Part shown: piece by piece, positions 16,090 through 23,805 of the stretch
Position numbering within the stretch: the first letter of the stretch is position 1
How the letters are laid out: each line of letters begins with the position of its first letter
Assembly (NCBI GenBank): GCA_902582735.1
Contig: CACHTB010000008.1
Location: 1-44,194 of the forward strand
Origin: an uncultured Pelagibacteraceae bacterium
GTDB lineage: Bacteria; Pseudomonadota; Alphaproteobacteria; Pelagibacterales; Pelagibacteraceae
Direction of reading: 5' to 3'
Length of the DNA stretch: 44,194 nt
The notes under the pieces: model-generated
The model's input: the letters and a program-made list of their open reading frames with translations, nothing else
Database searches by the model: none
What the model was told of the DNA's origin: nothing
Program-made: the position numbers and the translations under genes

Positions 16090-17064
16090 ATGAATAAATT
16101 TTTAAAAACAATTGTCTTTGTATTCTCATCATTATTTTTGAGTTTTGCAGCTAATTCAGTTGAAGTAAAATTTGGACACGTTGGTAAACCAGGTTCACTT
16201 TTTTCTGCATCTGTAGATCAATTTGCAAAACTTGCGAATGAAAGATTAGGAAGCAAAGGTAAAGTTTCTGTATTCGGCTCATCACAACTTGGTAAAGACA
16301 AACAAGGAATGCAAAAACTAAAACTAGGTACAGTTAATATGTGGTTACCCTCTTCAGTAATGGCGTCTATCCATGATGAGTTTGGTGTATTTGATATGCC
16401 TTTTATTATCAAAGACAGAAAACACATGGCTAAAGTTGAAAAAAATGTTTTACCTGGAATGTTTAAAAATCTTGAGGACAAAACAGGCTACAAAGTAATT
16501 GCTGTTTGGGAAAATGGATTTAGACATATAACAAACAATACTAGACCAATTAATACTCCAAATGATTTAAAAGGAATTAAATTAAGGACTCCTAAATCAA
16601 AATGGAGAGTTAAAATGTTCCAATCATATGGTGCAAATCCAACTCCGATGTCTTTTTCTGAGGTATTTACTGCTTTAAAAACAGGAACAATGGATGGACA
16701 AGAAAACCCATATGCACAAATAGCTAGTGCTAAATTTCAAGAAGTTCAAAAATATTTATCAATTACAGGTCACGTTTATACTCCTGCCTATGTAACTGTT
16801 CATAAAGATCACTGGAGCAAGCTTCCTGCAGATGTACAAGATATTTTAGAAAAGGCTGCTCAAGATACACAAAAATTTGTGTACGCTGAAGCTGCTAAAC
16901 TTGAAAAATCTTTATTAAAAGTAATTAAAGATGCTGGCGTTCAAGTAAATGAAGCGGACAAAGGTGCTTTTATTGCAGCTAGCAAAGGGATCTATGATCA
17001 GTTTGGATCAGAAGTTCCTACAGGCGGTGCTTTAGTTGATAAAGTATCTTCTTTAGCAAATTAA
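16090..17064 (+). CDS. dctP: TRAP transporter solute-binding protein (DctP family), system 2
   Basis: A periplasmic binding protein of 324 residues. A longer open frame begins at 16009, but the ATG at 16090 has AAGGGA (16078-16083) in front and gives a proper signal peptide, MNKFLKTIVFVFSSLFLSFA then ANS, with cleavage before VEVKFGHV. The mature protein carries the classic DctP ligand region: LKGIKLRTPKSKWRVKMFQS, with the arginine that pairs with a substrate carboxylate, then GANPTPMSFSEVFTALKTG and MDGQENPYAQI. This is closer to dicarboxylate-type DctP proteins than the system 1 protein. The ligand is probably a carboxylic acid; its identity is unknown. A hairpin separates it from dctQ. 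Confidence 0.92.
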   Translation: MNKFLKTIVFVFSSLFLSFAANSVEVKFGHVGKPGSLFSASVDQFAKLANERLGSKGKVSVFGSSQLGKDKQGMQKLKLGTVNMWLPSSVMASIHDEFGVFDMPFIIKDRKHMAKVEKNVLPGMFKNLEDKTGYKVIAVWENGFRHITNNTRPINTPNDLKGIKLRTPKSKWRVKMFQSYGANPTPMSFSEVFTALKTGTMDGQENPYAQIASAKFQEVQKYLSITGHVYTPAYVTVHKDHWSKLPADVQDILEKAAQDTQKFVYAEAAKLEKSLLKVIKDAGVQVNEADKGAFIAASKGIYDQFGSEVPTGGALVDKVSSLAN

Positions 17065-17084
17065 TTTAATTTAATTTATCTTAT

Positions 17085-17107
17085 CAGGCCCTCATTCAGA
17101 GGGCCTG
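17085..17107 (+). terminator. Perfect hairpin between dctP and dctQ of TRAP 2
   Basis: CAGGCCCTC (17085-17093) pairs perfectly with GAGGGCCTG (17099-17107) around the loop ATTCA. No U-tract follows, so it looks more like an mRNA-stabilising or translation-limiting element than a strong terminator. As in TRAP 1, the 3' arm holds the purine-rich GAGGG (17099-17103), the best Shine-Dalgarno candidate for dctQ. Two unrelated TRAP operons share this arrangement. Confidence 0.7.
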
Positions 17108-17115
17108 TGTATAAT

Positions 17116-17625
17116 ATGAAATTGCAAAATTTTATTAATACTTACGAAAAAATACTTAAACTAATACTGTTTATAATGATGGTGGCATTGGCAGTAACGG
17201 TTTTGCTTGGAGTTACTTTTCGTTTTGCAGGCAGTGCATTAGTTTGGTATGATGAAGTTGCTGCAGTACAACTTGCATGGATAACATATTATGGTTCTGC
17301 TTATGCTGCATTGAAAGGTTCTCATATAAGTGTTCCAAGTATTTTTAAAGCATTCCCATTAACACTTAGAAAAATTTTCTTTGTAGTCTCTAAAATAGTC
17401 GTTTATGGTTTCTTAATATTATTAGCATACTACGGGTATTTAGTTTTAACCTTGATTACTGGTGAAACATTGGTAACATTAGAATGGGTTCCACAACCAT
17501 TTGTTCAATCTGTTATACCAATAGCTTCTTGTTTATTTATTTTATCTGAAACTTTAAGAATTCCTGAAGACTACAGAAATTTAGTGCTTCAAACTACAGG
17601 TGAAGAGCAAACAGGAGACATTTAA
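17116..17625 (+). CDS. dctQ: TRAP transporter small membrane subunit (DctQ family), system 2
   Basis: A protein of 169 residues from the ATG at 17116 (a GTG at 17107, inside the hairpin, would add three residues). It has four membrane segments (about 14-34, 50-66, 90-110 and 130-148) and the family stretch VTFRFAGSALVWYDEVAAVQLAWITYYGSAYAA, in which the WxDE-type motif is typical of DctQ. With DctM it forms the membrane part of the importer. The GAGGG at 17099-17103 is 12 bases from the ATG, rather far for a Shine-Dalgarno, so translation may be weak or coupled. It overlaps dctM by one base. Confidence 0.88.
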   Translation: MKLQNFINTYEKILKLILFIMMVALAVTVLLGVTFRFAGSALVWYDEVAAVQLAWITYYGSAYAALKGSHISVPSIFKAFPLTLRKIFFVVSKIVVYGFLILLAYYGYLVLTLITGETLVTLEWVPQPFVQSVIPIASCLFILSETLRIPEDYRNLVLQTTGEEQTGDI

Positions 17626-18908
17626 TGATAATTCTTACAATGTTAGCAGTTCTTTTACTTTTATTATCAATAAATGTACCTATTGCAATAGGCCTTGCAG
17701 TAACAACAATTATTGCAATGGTATTGAAGACAGGAACAAGTTTTTTAATTGATACAGCAATCGTCATGTTTGACGGGTCGATGAAATTTCCATTAATTGC
17801 AATTCCTTTATTTATCCTTGCTGGATCAATTATGAATAGTGCGGGTATTTCTAGAAGATTAATAGCTTTTGCTTCAGCACTTGTGGGATTTATCAAAGGC
17901 GGTCTAAGCATGATTAATATTGCAACCTCAATGTTCTTTGCTGAAATTTCAGGATCAGCAGTTGCTGACGTAGCAGCGCTTGGATCAATTTTAATTCCTG
18001 CAATGAAGAAAAAAGGTTATCCAGGTCCTTTTGCTGCCGCTGTTACTTCTTCCTCAGCATCCCTGGCAATTATCATTCCACCATCAATACCTATGATAGT
18101 TTATGCGGTAATGGCCCAAAGTTCAGTAGTACAACTATTTGTAGCAGGGATAGTGCCTGGTGTGATAGGTGGCTTTTTCCTAATGCTAGCAGCATATATC
18201 ACCGCTAGACGAAAAAACTTTCCTGTTGAAGAAACATTCAATATTCCGAATGTTAAGAAAACTGCAAAGGAAGCAGCATTAGCGTTTTTATTGCCCATTA
18301 TTATATTAGGTGGAATTTTTGGTGGGGTTGTAACTGCAACTGAAGGTGCAGGTTTAGCAGTTGTAGCTTCTTTAGTAATTGGTTTTATTTATAAAGAAAT
18401 TGACTTTAAAAGATTGTACGAGTCTGCATGTGAAGGCGCAATTCAAACAGCCTCAGTGATGTTATTAGTGGCTGCATCTGTATTACTTGGTGAATTTTTA
18501 ACAATAGAACAAATTCCACAAAAAGTTGCAGAGTCAATTATTGATTTTACAAATAATAAATATGCAGTTTTGGGAATACTAAATGTATTTCTTTTAGTAA
18601 TAGGTTTCTTTTTACATTCAGTTGCTGCAATAATTTTAACAGTTCCAATTGTAATGCCTTTAGTTAATGCTGTAGGTATTGACCCTGTCCACTTTGGTAT
18701 AATAGTAACTTTAAATTTAGCAATTGGTCAACAAACCCCACCAGTAGCAAGTGTTCTGGTTACAGCGTGTTCTGTTGCTAAAGCTGATATTTGGGATGTT
18801 ACAAGATCTAATATATCTTTTATTTGTGTATTGTTTGTATTGCTAATGCTAGTAACATACGTTCCAGCCATACCTATGACGTTAGTTGAATTTTTTTATA
18901 GGAGTTAA
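17625..18908 (+). CDS. dctM: TRAP transporter large membrane subunit (DctM family), system 2
   Basis: The 427-residue ion-coupled transport subunit with about a dozen hydrophobic segments. Family stretches include FPLIAIPLFILAGSIMNSAGISRRL, FAEISGSAVADVAALGSILIPAM, the helical-hairpin motif LAIIIPPSIPMIVYAV and the second one, IGQQTPPVASVLVTACSVAK. It starts in the dctQ stop (TAATG), and the crotonase-family gene begins at the base right after its stop, so P, Q, M, crotonase and CoA-transferase read as one operon. Confidence 0.95.
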   Translation: MIILTMLAVLLLLLSINVPIAIGLAVTTIIAMVLKTGTSFLIDTAIVMFDGSMKFPLIAIPLFILAGSIMNSAGISRRLIAFASALVGFIKGGLSMINIATSMFFAEISGSAVADVAALGSILIPAMKKKGYPGPFAAAVTSSSASLAIIIPPSIPMIVYAVMAQSSVVQLFVAGIVPGVIGGFFLMLAAYITARRKNFPVEETFNIPNVKKTAKEAALAFLLPIIILGGIFGGVVTATEGAGLAVVASLVIGFIYKEIDFKRLYESACEGAIQTASVMLLVAASVLLGEFLTIEQIPQKVAESIIDFTNNKYAVLGILNVFLLVIGFFLHSVAAIILTVPIVMPLVNAVGIDPVHFGIIVTLNLAIGQQTPPVASVLVTACSVAKADIWDVTRSNISFICVLFVLLMLVTYVPAIPMTLVEFFYRS

Positions 18909-19691
18909 ATGAGTAAATTAATTAAACTAAACAAAAAAAACGTTCATTTAGTTGAAGTTGTTATTAATAGACCAGAAAGATTAAATGCAATGACAAAGCC
19001 AATGTGGATTGAACTAGGCAAGGTCTTCAAAAAGTTATCAAAGAACAAAAATTTAAGATGCATTATAATAAGAGGAGAGGGAGGTAAATCTTTTTCACCA
19101 GGAAATGATATTGGTGAATTTAAAAAACAAAGATCTTCATCAAAATTAGCAAAATCTTATGGTAAATTTTTACATGGCACACTTGGAGCAATTTTTGATT
19201 GCCCGATACCAACCATTGCTTTGATAGAAGGAATATGTGTTGGTGGTGGATTAGAAATAGCAGGTTGTTGTGACATTAGAATATGCGGTAAAAGCTCAAG
19301 GTTTGGAGTTCCAATTAAAAGATTAGGCTTAACAATGGCTGCAAAAGAACTTGAGGTGCTTTTAAAAGTAACAAATTACACCACAGCAATGGAAATATTA
19401 TTTGAAGGAAGAGTATTTGGAGCTGATGAAGCATTACAGAAGAGACTAGTTAATAGAGTGGTTAATGATGAAGATGTTGAAAAAGAAGCTTATAAATCAG
19501 CAGAATTAATATGCGAAGGAGCTCCAAAGGTTGCTAGGTGGCATAAACAATTTGCAAGAAACATTTTAAAAAACGGAAAAGTTACAGAAAAAATAAATAA
19601 TCTTGGTTATAGATGTTATGATACCAAAGATTTTAAAATTGGATATCAATCTTTCTTAAATAAAACAAAACCAAAATTTAAGAATAAATAA
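18909..19691 (+). CDS. Crotonase-fold (enoyl-CoA hydratase/isomerase family) protein
   Basis: A 260-residue crotonase-superfamily enzyme acting on an acyl-CoA. It has NRPERLNAMT near the start, the oxyanion-hole segments around KSFSPGNDIGEF (60-71) and GICVGGGLEIAGCCDI (108-123). Glu116 matches the first catalytic glutamate of enoyl-CoA hydratase, but the second one, normally the residue after proline in FGxPE, is isoleucine here (FGVPIKRLGL, Ile136). A standard hydration reaction is therefore doubtful; decarboxylase, isomerase or hydrolase activity is possible. It begins directly after dctM2 and is three bases from a CoA-transferase, so it likely processes the CoA ester of the TRAP 2 substrate. 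Confidence 0.85.
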   Translation: MSKLIKLNKKNVHLVEVVINRPERLNAMTKPMWIELGKVFKKLSKNKNLRCIIIRGEGGKSFSPGNDIGEFKKQRSSSKLAKSYGKFLHGTLGAIFDCPIPTIALIEGICVGGGLEIAGCCDIRICGKSSRFGVPIKRLGLTMAAKELEVLLKVTNYTTAMEILFEGRVFGADEALQKRLVNRVVNDEDVEKEAYKSAELICEGAPKVARWHKQFARNILKNGKVTEKINNLGYRCYDTKDFKIGYQSFLNKTKPKFKNK

Positions 19692-19694
19692 TAA

Positions 19695-20888
19695 ATGACC
19701 ACATCGTTAAAAGGCATTCGTGTACTTGAGATGGCACAAATAATGGCTGGTCCAACATGTGGATTATTATTAGCTGATCTAGGTGCTGAGGTAATAAAGA
19801 TAGAGAAAACCCCAAGTGGAGATGATACTAGAAACTTTCTTCCACCAGAAATCAATGGGGAGTCCGCAGCTTTTATGATGATGAATAGAAATAAGAAAGG
19901 TATTGCATTAAATTTGAAAGACAAAGATGGAATAGAGATATTTAAAACTATGGTCAAGAATTCAGACGTAGTTTTAGAAAATTTTAGAAAAGGGACCTTA
20001 GAAAAATTAGGTGTTGGATATGATGTATTGTCAGAAATTAATCCTAAAATAATTTTATGTGAAATTTCTGGATATGGTAGAACTGGTCCTTATGCTGATA
20101 AGGGTGGATTCGATTTAGTCGCTCAAGGAATGAGTGGATTAATGAGCATTACTGGCGAAAGTGCAGATAAGGCGCCGATGAAAGTTGGTGCACCTATAAC
20201 AGATATAACAGCTGGTTTGCTTGCGGCTAGTGGAATTTTAGCTGCACTAGTTCATAGAGAAAAAACAGGGGAAGGACAAAAAGTTGATACATCTTTGTAT
20301 GAAGCTGGAATAGTTCATACATACTGGCAGTCTGCTATTGCAGGTGCCACCGGAGAGTCACCTGGTCCTCTCGGATCAGCACATCCTTTAACAGCCCCTT
20401 ATCAAGCATTTAAAACAAAAGATAAATGGATAACAGTAGGTGCCTCAAATCAAAATACTTGGCTTATGTTACTTAAAGCAATTGGTCGTGAAGATTTGCA
20501 AGAAAATGAAAAGTTTTCATCTAATTTAAATAGAAAAAAAAATTTAAAAGAACTAGTTGATATTCTTAACAAAGAACTAATTAAAAAAACCTCTAGTGAA
20601 TGGTTAAAAATCTTTGATGATAATGGATTACCATGCGGACCTATTAACTCAATAACAGACATGTTTAAAGATCCTCAAACAATTGAAAGACAAATGGTTA
20701 TAGAAGTAAATAATAAAAAAGCTGGTAAAAGTAAAGCTATTGGTATGCCAATTAAATTTTCAAAAAGTAAAACTGAAAAATCAAAAGGTGCTCCAAACTT
20801 AGGAGAACATACAAAAGAAGTTATGCAAATTTTTGGTTACAAAGATGAACAGATTGAAGATTTTTATAATAGAAAAGTAATTCTTTAA
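19695..20888 (+). CDS. Family III (CaiB/BaiF) CoA-transferase
   Basis: A 397-residue family III CoA-transferase, expected to activate the imported carboxylate by transferring CoA from another acyl-CoA. It shows LEMAQIMAGPTCGLLLADLGAEVIKIE, ENFRKGTLEKLGVGYDVL, CEISGYGRTGPY and the catalytic Asp170 in GAPITDITAGLLAASG. It resembles the protein at 8519 along its length but is clearly a different subfamily member. It closes the TRAP 2 operon. Its TAA stop (20886-20888) overlaps the stop of the convergent dehydrogenase gene, with no terminator between them. Confidence 0.92.
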   Translation: MTTSLKGIRVLEMAQIMAGPTCGLLLADLGAEVIKIEKTPSGDDTRNFLPPEINGESAAFMMMNRNKKGIALNLKDKDGIEIFKTMVKNSDVVLENFRKGTLEKLGVGYDVLSEINPKIILCEISGYGRTGPYADKGGFDLVAQGMSGLMSITGESADKAPMKVGAPITDITAGLLAASGILAALVHREKTGEGQKVDTSLYEAGIVHTYWQSAIAGATGESPGPLGSAHPLTAPYQAFKTKDKWITVGASNQNTWLMLLKAIGREDLQENEKFSSNLNRKKNLKELVDILNKELIKKTSSEWLKIFDDNGLPCGPINSITDMFKDPQTIERQMVIEVNNKKAGKSKAIGMPIKFSKSKTEKSKGAPNLGEHTKEVMQIFGYKDEQIEDFYNRKVIL

Positions 20889-23788
20889 TTAACAGTTTCA
20901 AAAATTTTAAATAATAATTCTGAGACATGCTTACCTTTTTTCCCAGATAAATCAGATATTTGATGTCTACAGCTCGTACCGTTTGCGACTATAAAATCTT
21001 TTTCATTACTATTATTGATTGCAGGTATTAAAGACAGGTTAGCCATTTTTTTTGAGGTTTCGTAATGTTTACTATCATATCCAAATGAACCAGCCATACC
21101 ACAACAACTAGAGTCTATCATTTTGTTGTTAATATTTAATTCTGATAAAAGACTTGTTAGACCCTTCATTCTATCCTGTGATTTTTGGTGACAGTGTCCA
21201 TGAATTAATACATTTTGATCAAACTTTTTAGCTTTAATATTATCGTTATTTCTTATTTGTTCTAAAATAAATTCCTCAAGCAGATAAAATTTATTTTTAA
21301 TTTTTTCTCTATTATTTACATTTTTTAAAGTCTGATACTCATCGTTAAATGTTAATAAACATGATGGTTCAATACCTACAACTGGTAAATTAATGTAATT
21401 ATTTTGTATAACGTAATCATTAAATCTATTTAGCTCCTCTGAGGCTTTGTCTAATTGGCCGTAAGATATATAAGTTCTTCCGCAGCAAAGTGGTCTCTTT
21501 AATTTATCTTTACCAAAACTTGGTATAACTGCCTGATAACCAAATTTATTTAGTACTTTAATTGCATATACTAAATTTTCATTTTCAAAATTAATATTAA
21601 AAGTATCTGCAAACAGAATTACTTTATTTTCTGATACTGTCTGACTTTGGTAAATTTCTTTTAATGCATTCTGGTTTTGAACTTCAGGCATAGTCCTTGC
21701 AGTTGCAAAACCAAACTTATCAACAATTGTTGAGATTAATGGTATGTTTTTGACCTTATTGAATATAGGAGCAACAAACTTTAATAACCAAATAAGTCTT
21801 GGCATATCTGAGATAACTCTATCTTTAATTCGCATACTAAATTTTTTATAGTAATGAGAAAGAAATTCAGATTTCATCTTAGCCATATCAACCGACATTG
21901 GACATTCTCTTTGACAAGCTTTACAGCTGACACATAACTCCATTGTTTCGTACATTTCTTTAGATGCAAATGAACCATCTGGAAGTTGGTTAGATAAAGC
22001 TAACCTCAAAGTATTTGCTCTTCCCCTGACTAAATCTTTTTCTTCTTTAGTTACTCTATATGATGGACACATCACACCAGAATCTAATTTTCTACAAGCC
22101 CCATTGTTATTACACATCTCAACAGCATCAGAAAATTGACCCCAATTAGACCAATCATAATGTGTATCTATATTTTCTGCTTGATAACCTGACTTGTATC
22201 TCATTAACGATCTATCGTTTGATTGAAACGGTCTAACAATTTTACCTGGATTTAGAAGGTTTTTACTATCAAAAGTATCTTTTATTTCTTCAAAAGCGTT
22301 GATAATTTTTTTTCCAAACATCATCTCATGAAATTCTGATCTTACAATTCCATCACCATGCTCACCAGAATGAGAACCTTTATAATCTTTGACCATTTCA
22401 AAAGCTTCTTCAGATATAGATCTCATATTTTGTATATCTTTGTCAGATTTCATATTTAAAACTGGTCTTACGTGAAGTGTTCCAACAGATGCATGAGCAT
22501 AAAACATTCCACTTGTTCCATATTTTTTAAATATTTCTTTTAATCTTGCAGTGTAGTCAGCTAAGTGTTCTAAAGAGACTGCACAATCTTCAATGAAGGC
22601 AACTGGTTTTTTATCACCCTTCATTGACATCAAAATATTTAATCCAGCTTTTCTTATTTCAAAAACTTCTTTTTGCTCTGACAAATCTGAATAAAAAGAA
22701 AACTCGTTTTTTTTGTTTTGGTTTAAAACCAAATATTCTAGATCTTTTATTTTCTTTTCATATACACTTTTCTCAGCATCAATAAATTCTACCATCAAAA
22801 CAGCTTCAGGATTTCCTTTGATGTATTTTTTTATACCTCCAGCATACATTGGAATTTCTTTTGCCAAATTTAATAAATTTTGGTCCATTAATTCAACACA
22901 AGTTGGTTTTAATTTTACAATCTCTTTTGATAATTCCATTGCTTGATGGAAATTATCAAAGTAGCAGACACCTAAAATTTTATTCTTTGGTATTTCTGAT
23001 AATTTTAATTTTATTTTGTTAAATAAAGATAACGTTCCTTCAGATCCAACAAGAAGATTTGATGAATTGAAGCCTTCAGGATCAATTAAATCAATGTTAT
23101 ATCCTCCAACCCTTCTTTGTGTTGTTGGCCAATTGGCATCAATTTCGCTTCCAACTTTTTGTCTTACATCGATAAATTTATCTATGATTTTATAAAGTTT
23201 ATCTTGATTGTTCTTTGTGGCTAAATAGTTCTTATTTATTTGATCAAAATTAAATATAGAACCATCATCTAATATTGCTTCAATGGCCAATACGTTATGA
23301 ACCATGTTGCCATAATATAATGATCTAGATCCACAAGAATTATTTGCTGACATTCCTCCAATAGTTGCTCTACTACTTGTTGAAACGTCTACAGGAAACC
23401 AAAGACCATGAGGCTTCAAATAATCATTAAGATGATCTAATACGACACCTGGTTGTACCCATACATATTTTTCCTCAACATTAAGTTCTAAAATTTTATT
23501 TTGATGTTTAGAGTAATCTAGTACAACACTCTCCCCAACAGTTTGACCACATTGAGAACTTCCTCCACCTCTAGCTAATAGAGGTACAGAATTCTTTTGT
23601 GAATATTCCATTAAACTTAAAACATCATTTGTATCTTTTGGAAGAACTACACCAAGTGGTTTAATTTGATATACAGAAGCATCGGTACTGTATCTTCCAC
23701 GTGAGAATTCATCGAATAAAGTTTTTCCATCAACTTTACCTCTAATTTCTTTACCAATTTTTTGTATCTGAGCTGAATTAAACCGCAT
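20885..23788 (-). CDS. FAD and iron-sulfur D-2-hydroxyacid dehydrogenase (YdiJ-like)
   Basis: A 967-residue fusion in the style of E. coli YdiJ. Residues 40-260 form a PCMH-type FAD-binding domain (ARGGGSSQCGQ, ATIGGMSANNSCGSRS, LVGSEGTL). Residues 290-520 form the GlcD-type oxidase domain, ending with GSHSGEHGDGIV and NPGKIVRP. A ferredoxin-like region has Cys559, 565 and 574 and a CxxCxxCxxxC at 619-629. Two cysteine-rich CCG modules follow, with PLCCGRTY near 768 and SSCCGMAG near 895, like the GlpC/GlcF/HdrB iron-sulfur partners. Such enzymes oxidise D-lactate- or D-2-hydroxyglutarate-type acids and pass electrons to the respiratory chain. It lies 17 bases after the enolase-superfamily gene, probably in one operon. 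The exact substrate is unknown. Confidence 0.9.
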   Translation of the reverse strand: MRFNSAQIQKIGKEIRGKVDGKTLFDEFSRGRYSTDASVYQIKPLGVVLPKDTNDVLSLMEYSQKNSVPLLARGGGSSQCGQTVGESVVLDYSKHQNKILELNVEEKYVWVQPGVVLDHLNDYLKPHGLWFPVDVSTSSRATIGGMSANNSCGSRSLYYGNMVHNVLAIEAILDDGSIFNFDQINKNYLATKNNQDKLYKIIDKFIDVRQKVGSEIDANWPTTQRRVGGYNIDLIDPEGFNSSNLLVGSEGTLSLFNKIKLKLSEIPKNKILGVCYFDNFHQAMELSKEIVKLKPTCVELMDQNLLNLAKEIPMYAGGIKKYIKGNPEAVLMVEFIDAEKSVYEKKIKDLEYLVLNQNKKNEFSFYSDLSEQKEVFEIRKAGLNILMSMKGDKKPVAFIEDCAVSLEHLADYTARLKEIFKKYGTSGMFYAHASVGTLHVRPVLNMKSDKDIQNMRSISEEAFEMVKDYKGSHSGEHGDGIVRSEFHEMMFGKKIINAFEEIKDTFDSKNLLNPGKIVRPFQSNDRSLMRYKSGYQAENIDTHYDWSNWGQFSDAVEMCNNNGACRKLDSGVMCPSYRVTKEEKDLVRGRANTLRLALSNQLPDGSFASKEMYETMELCVSCKACQRECPMSVDMAKMKSEFLSHYYKKFSMRIKDRVISDMPRLIWLLKFVAPIFNKVKNIPLISTIVDKFGFATARTMPEVQNQNALKEIYQSQTVSENKVILFADTFNINFENENLVYAIKVLNKFGYQAVIPSFGKDKLKRPLCCGRTYISYGQLDKASEELNRFNDYVIQNNYINLPVVGIEPSCLLTFNDEYQTLKNVNNREKIKNKFYLLEEFILEQIRNNDNIKAKKFDQNVLIHGHCHQKSQDRMKGLTSLLSELNINNKMIDSSCCGMAGSFGYDSKHYETSKKMANLSLIPAINNSNEKDFIVANGTSCRHQISDLSGKKGKHVSELLFKIFETVN

Positions 23789-23805
23789 AAAGCTTAATTA
23801 AAGGT

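Noticed and set aside
19646..19957. A 103-codon minus-strand open frame across the crotonase/CoA-transferase junction.
   Set aside because: It overlaps two well-supported genes and has no recognisable domain or ribosome-binding site.
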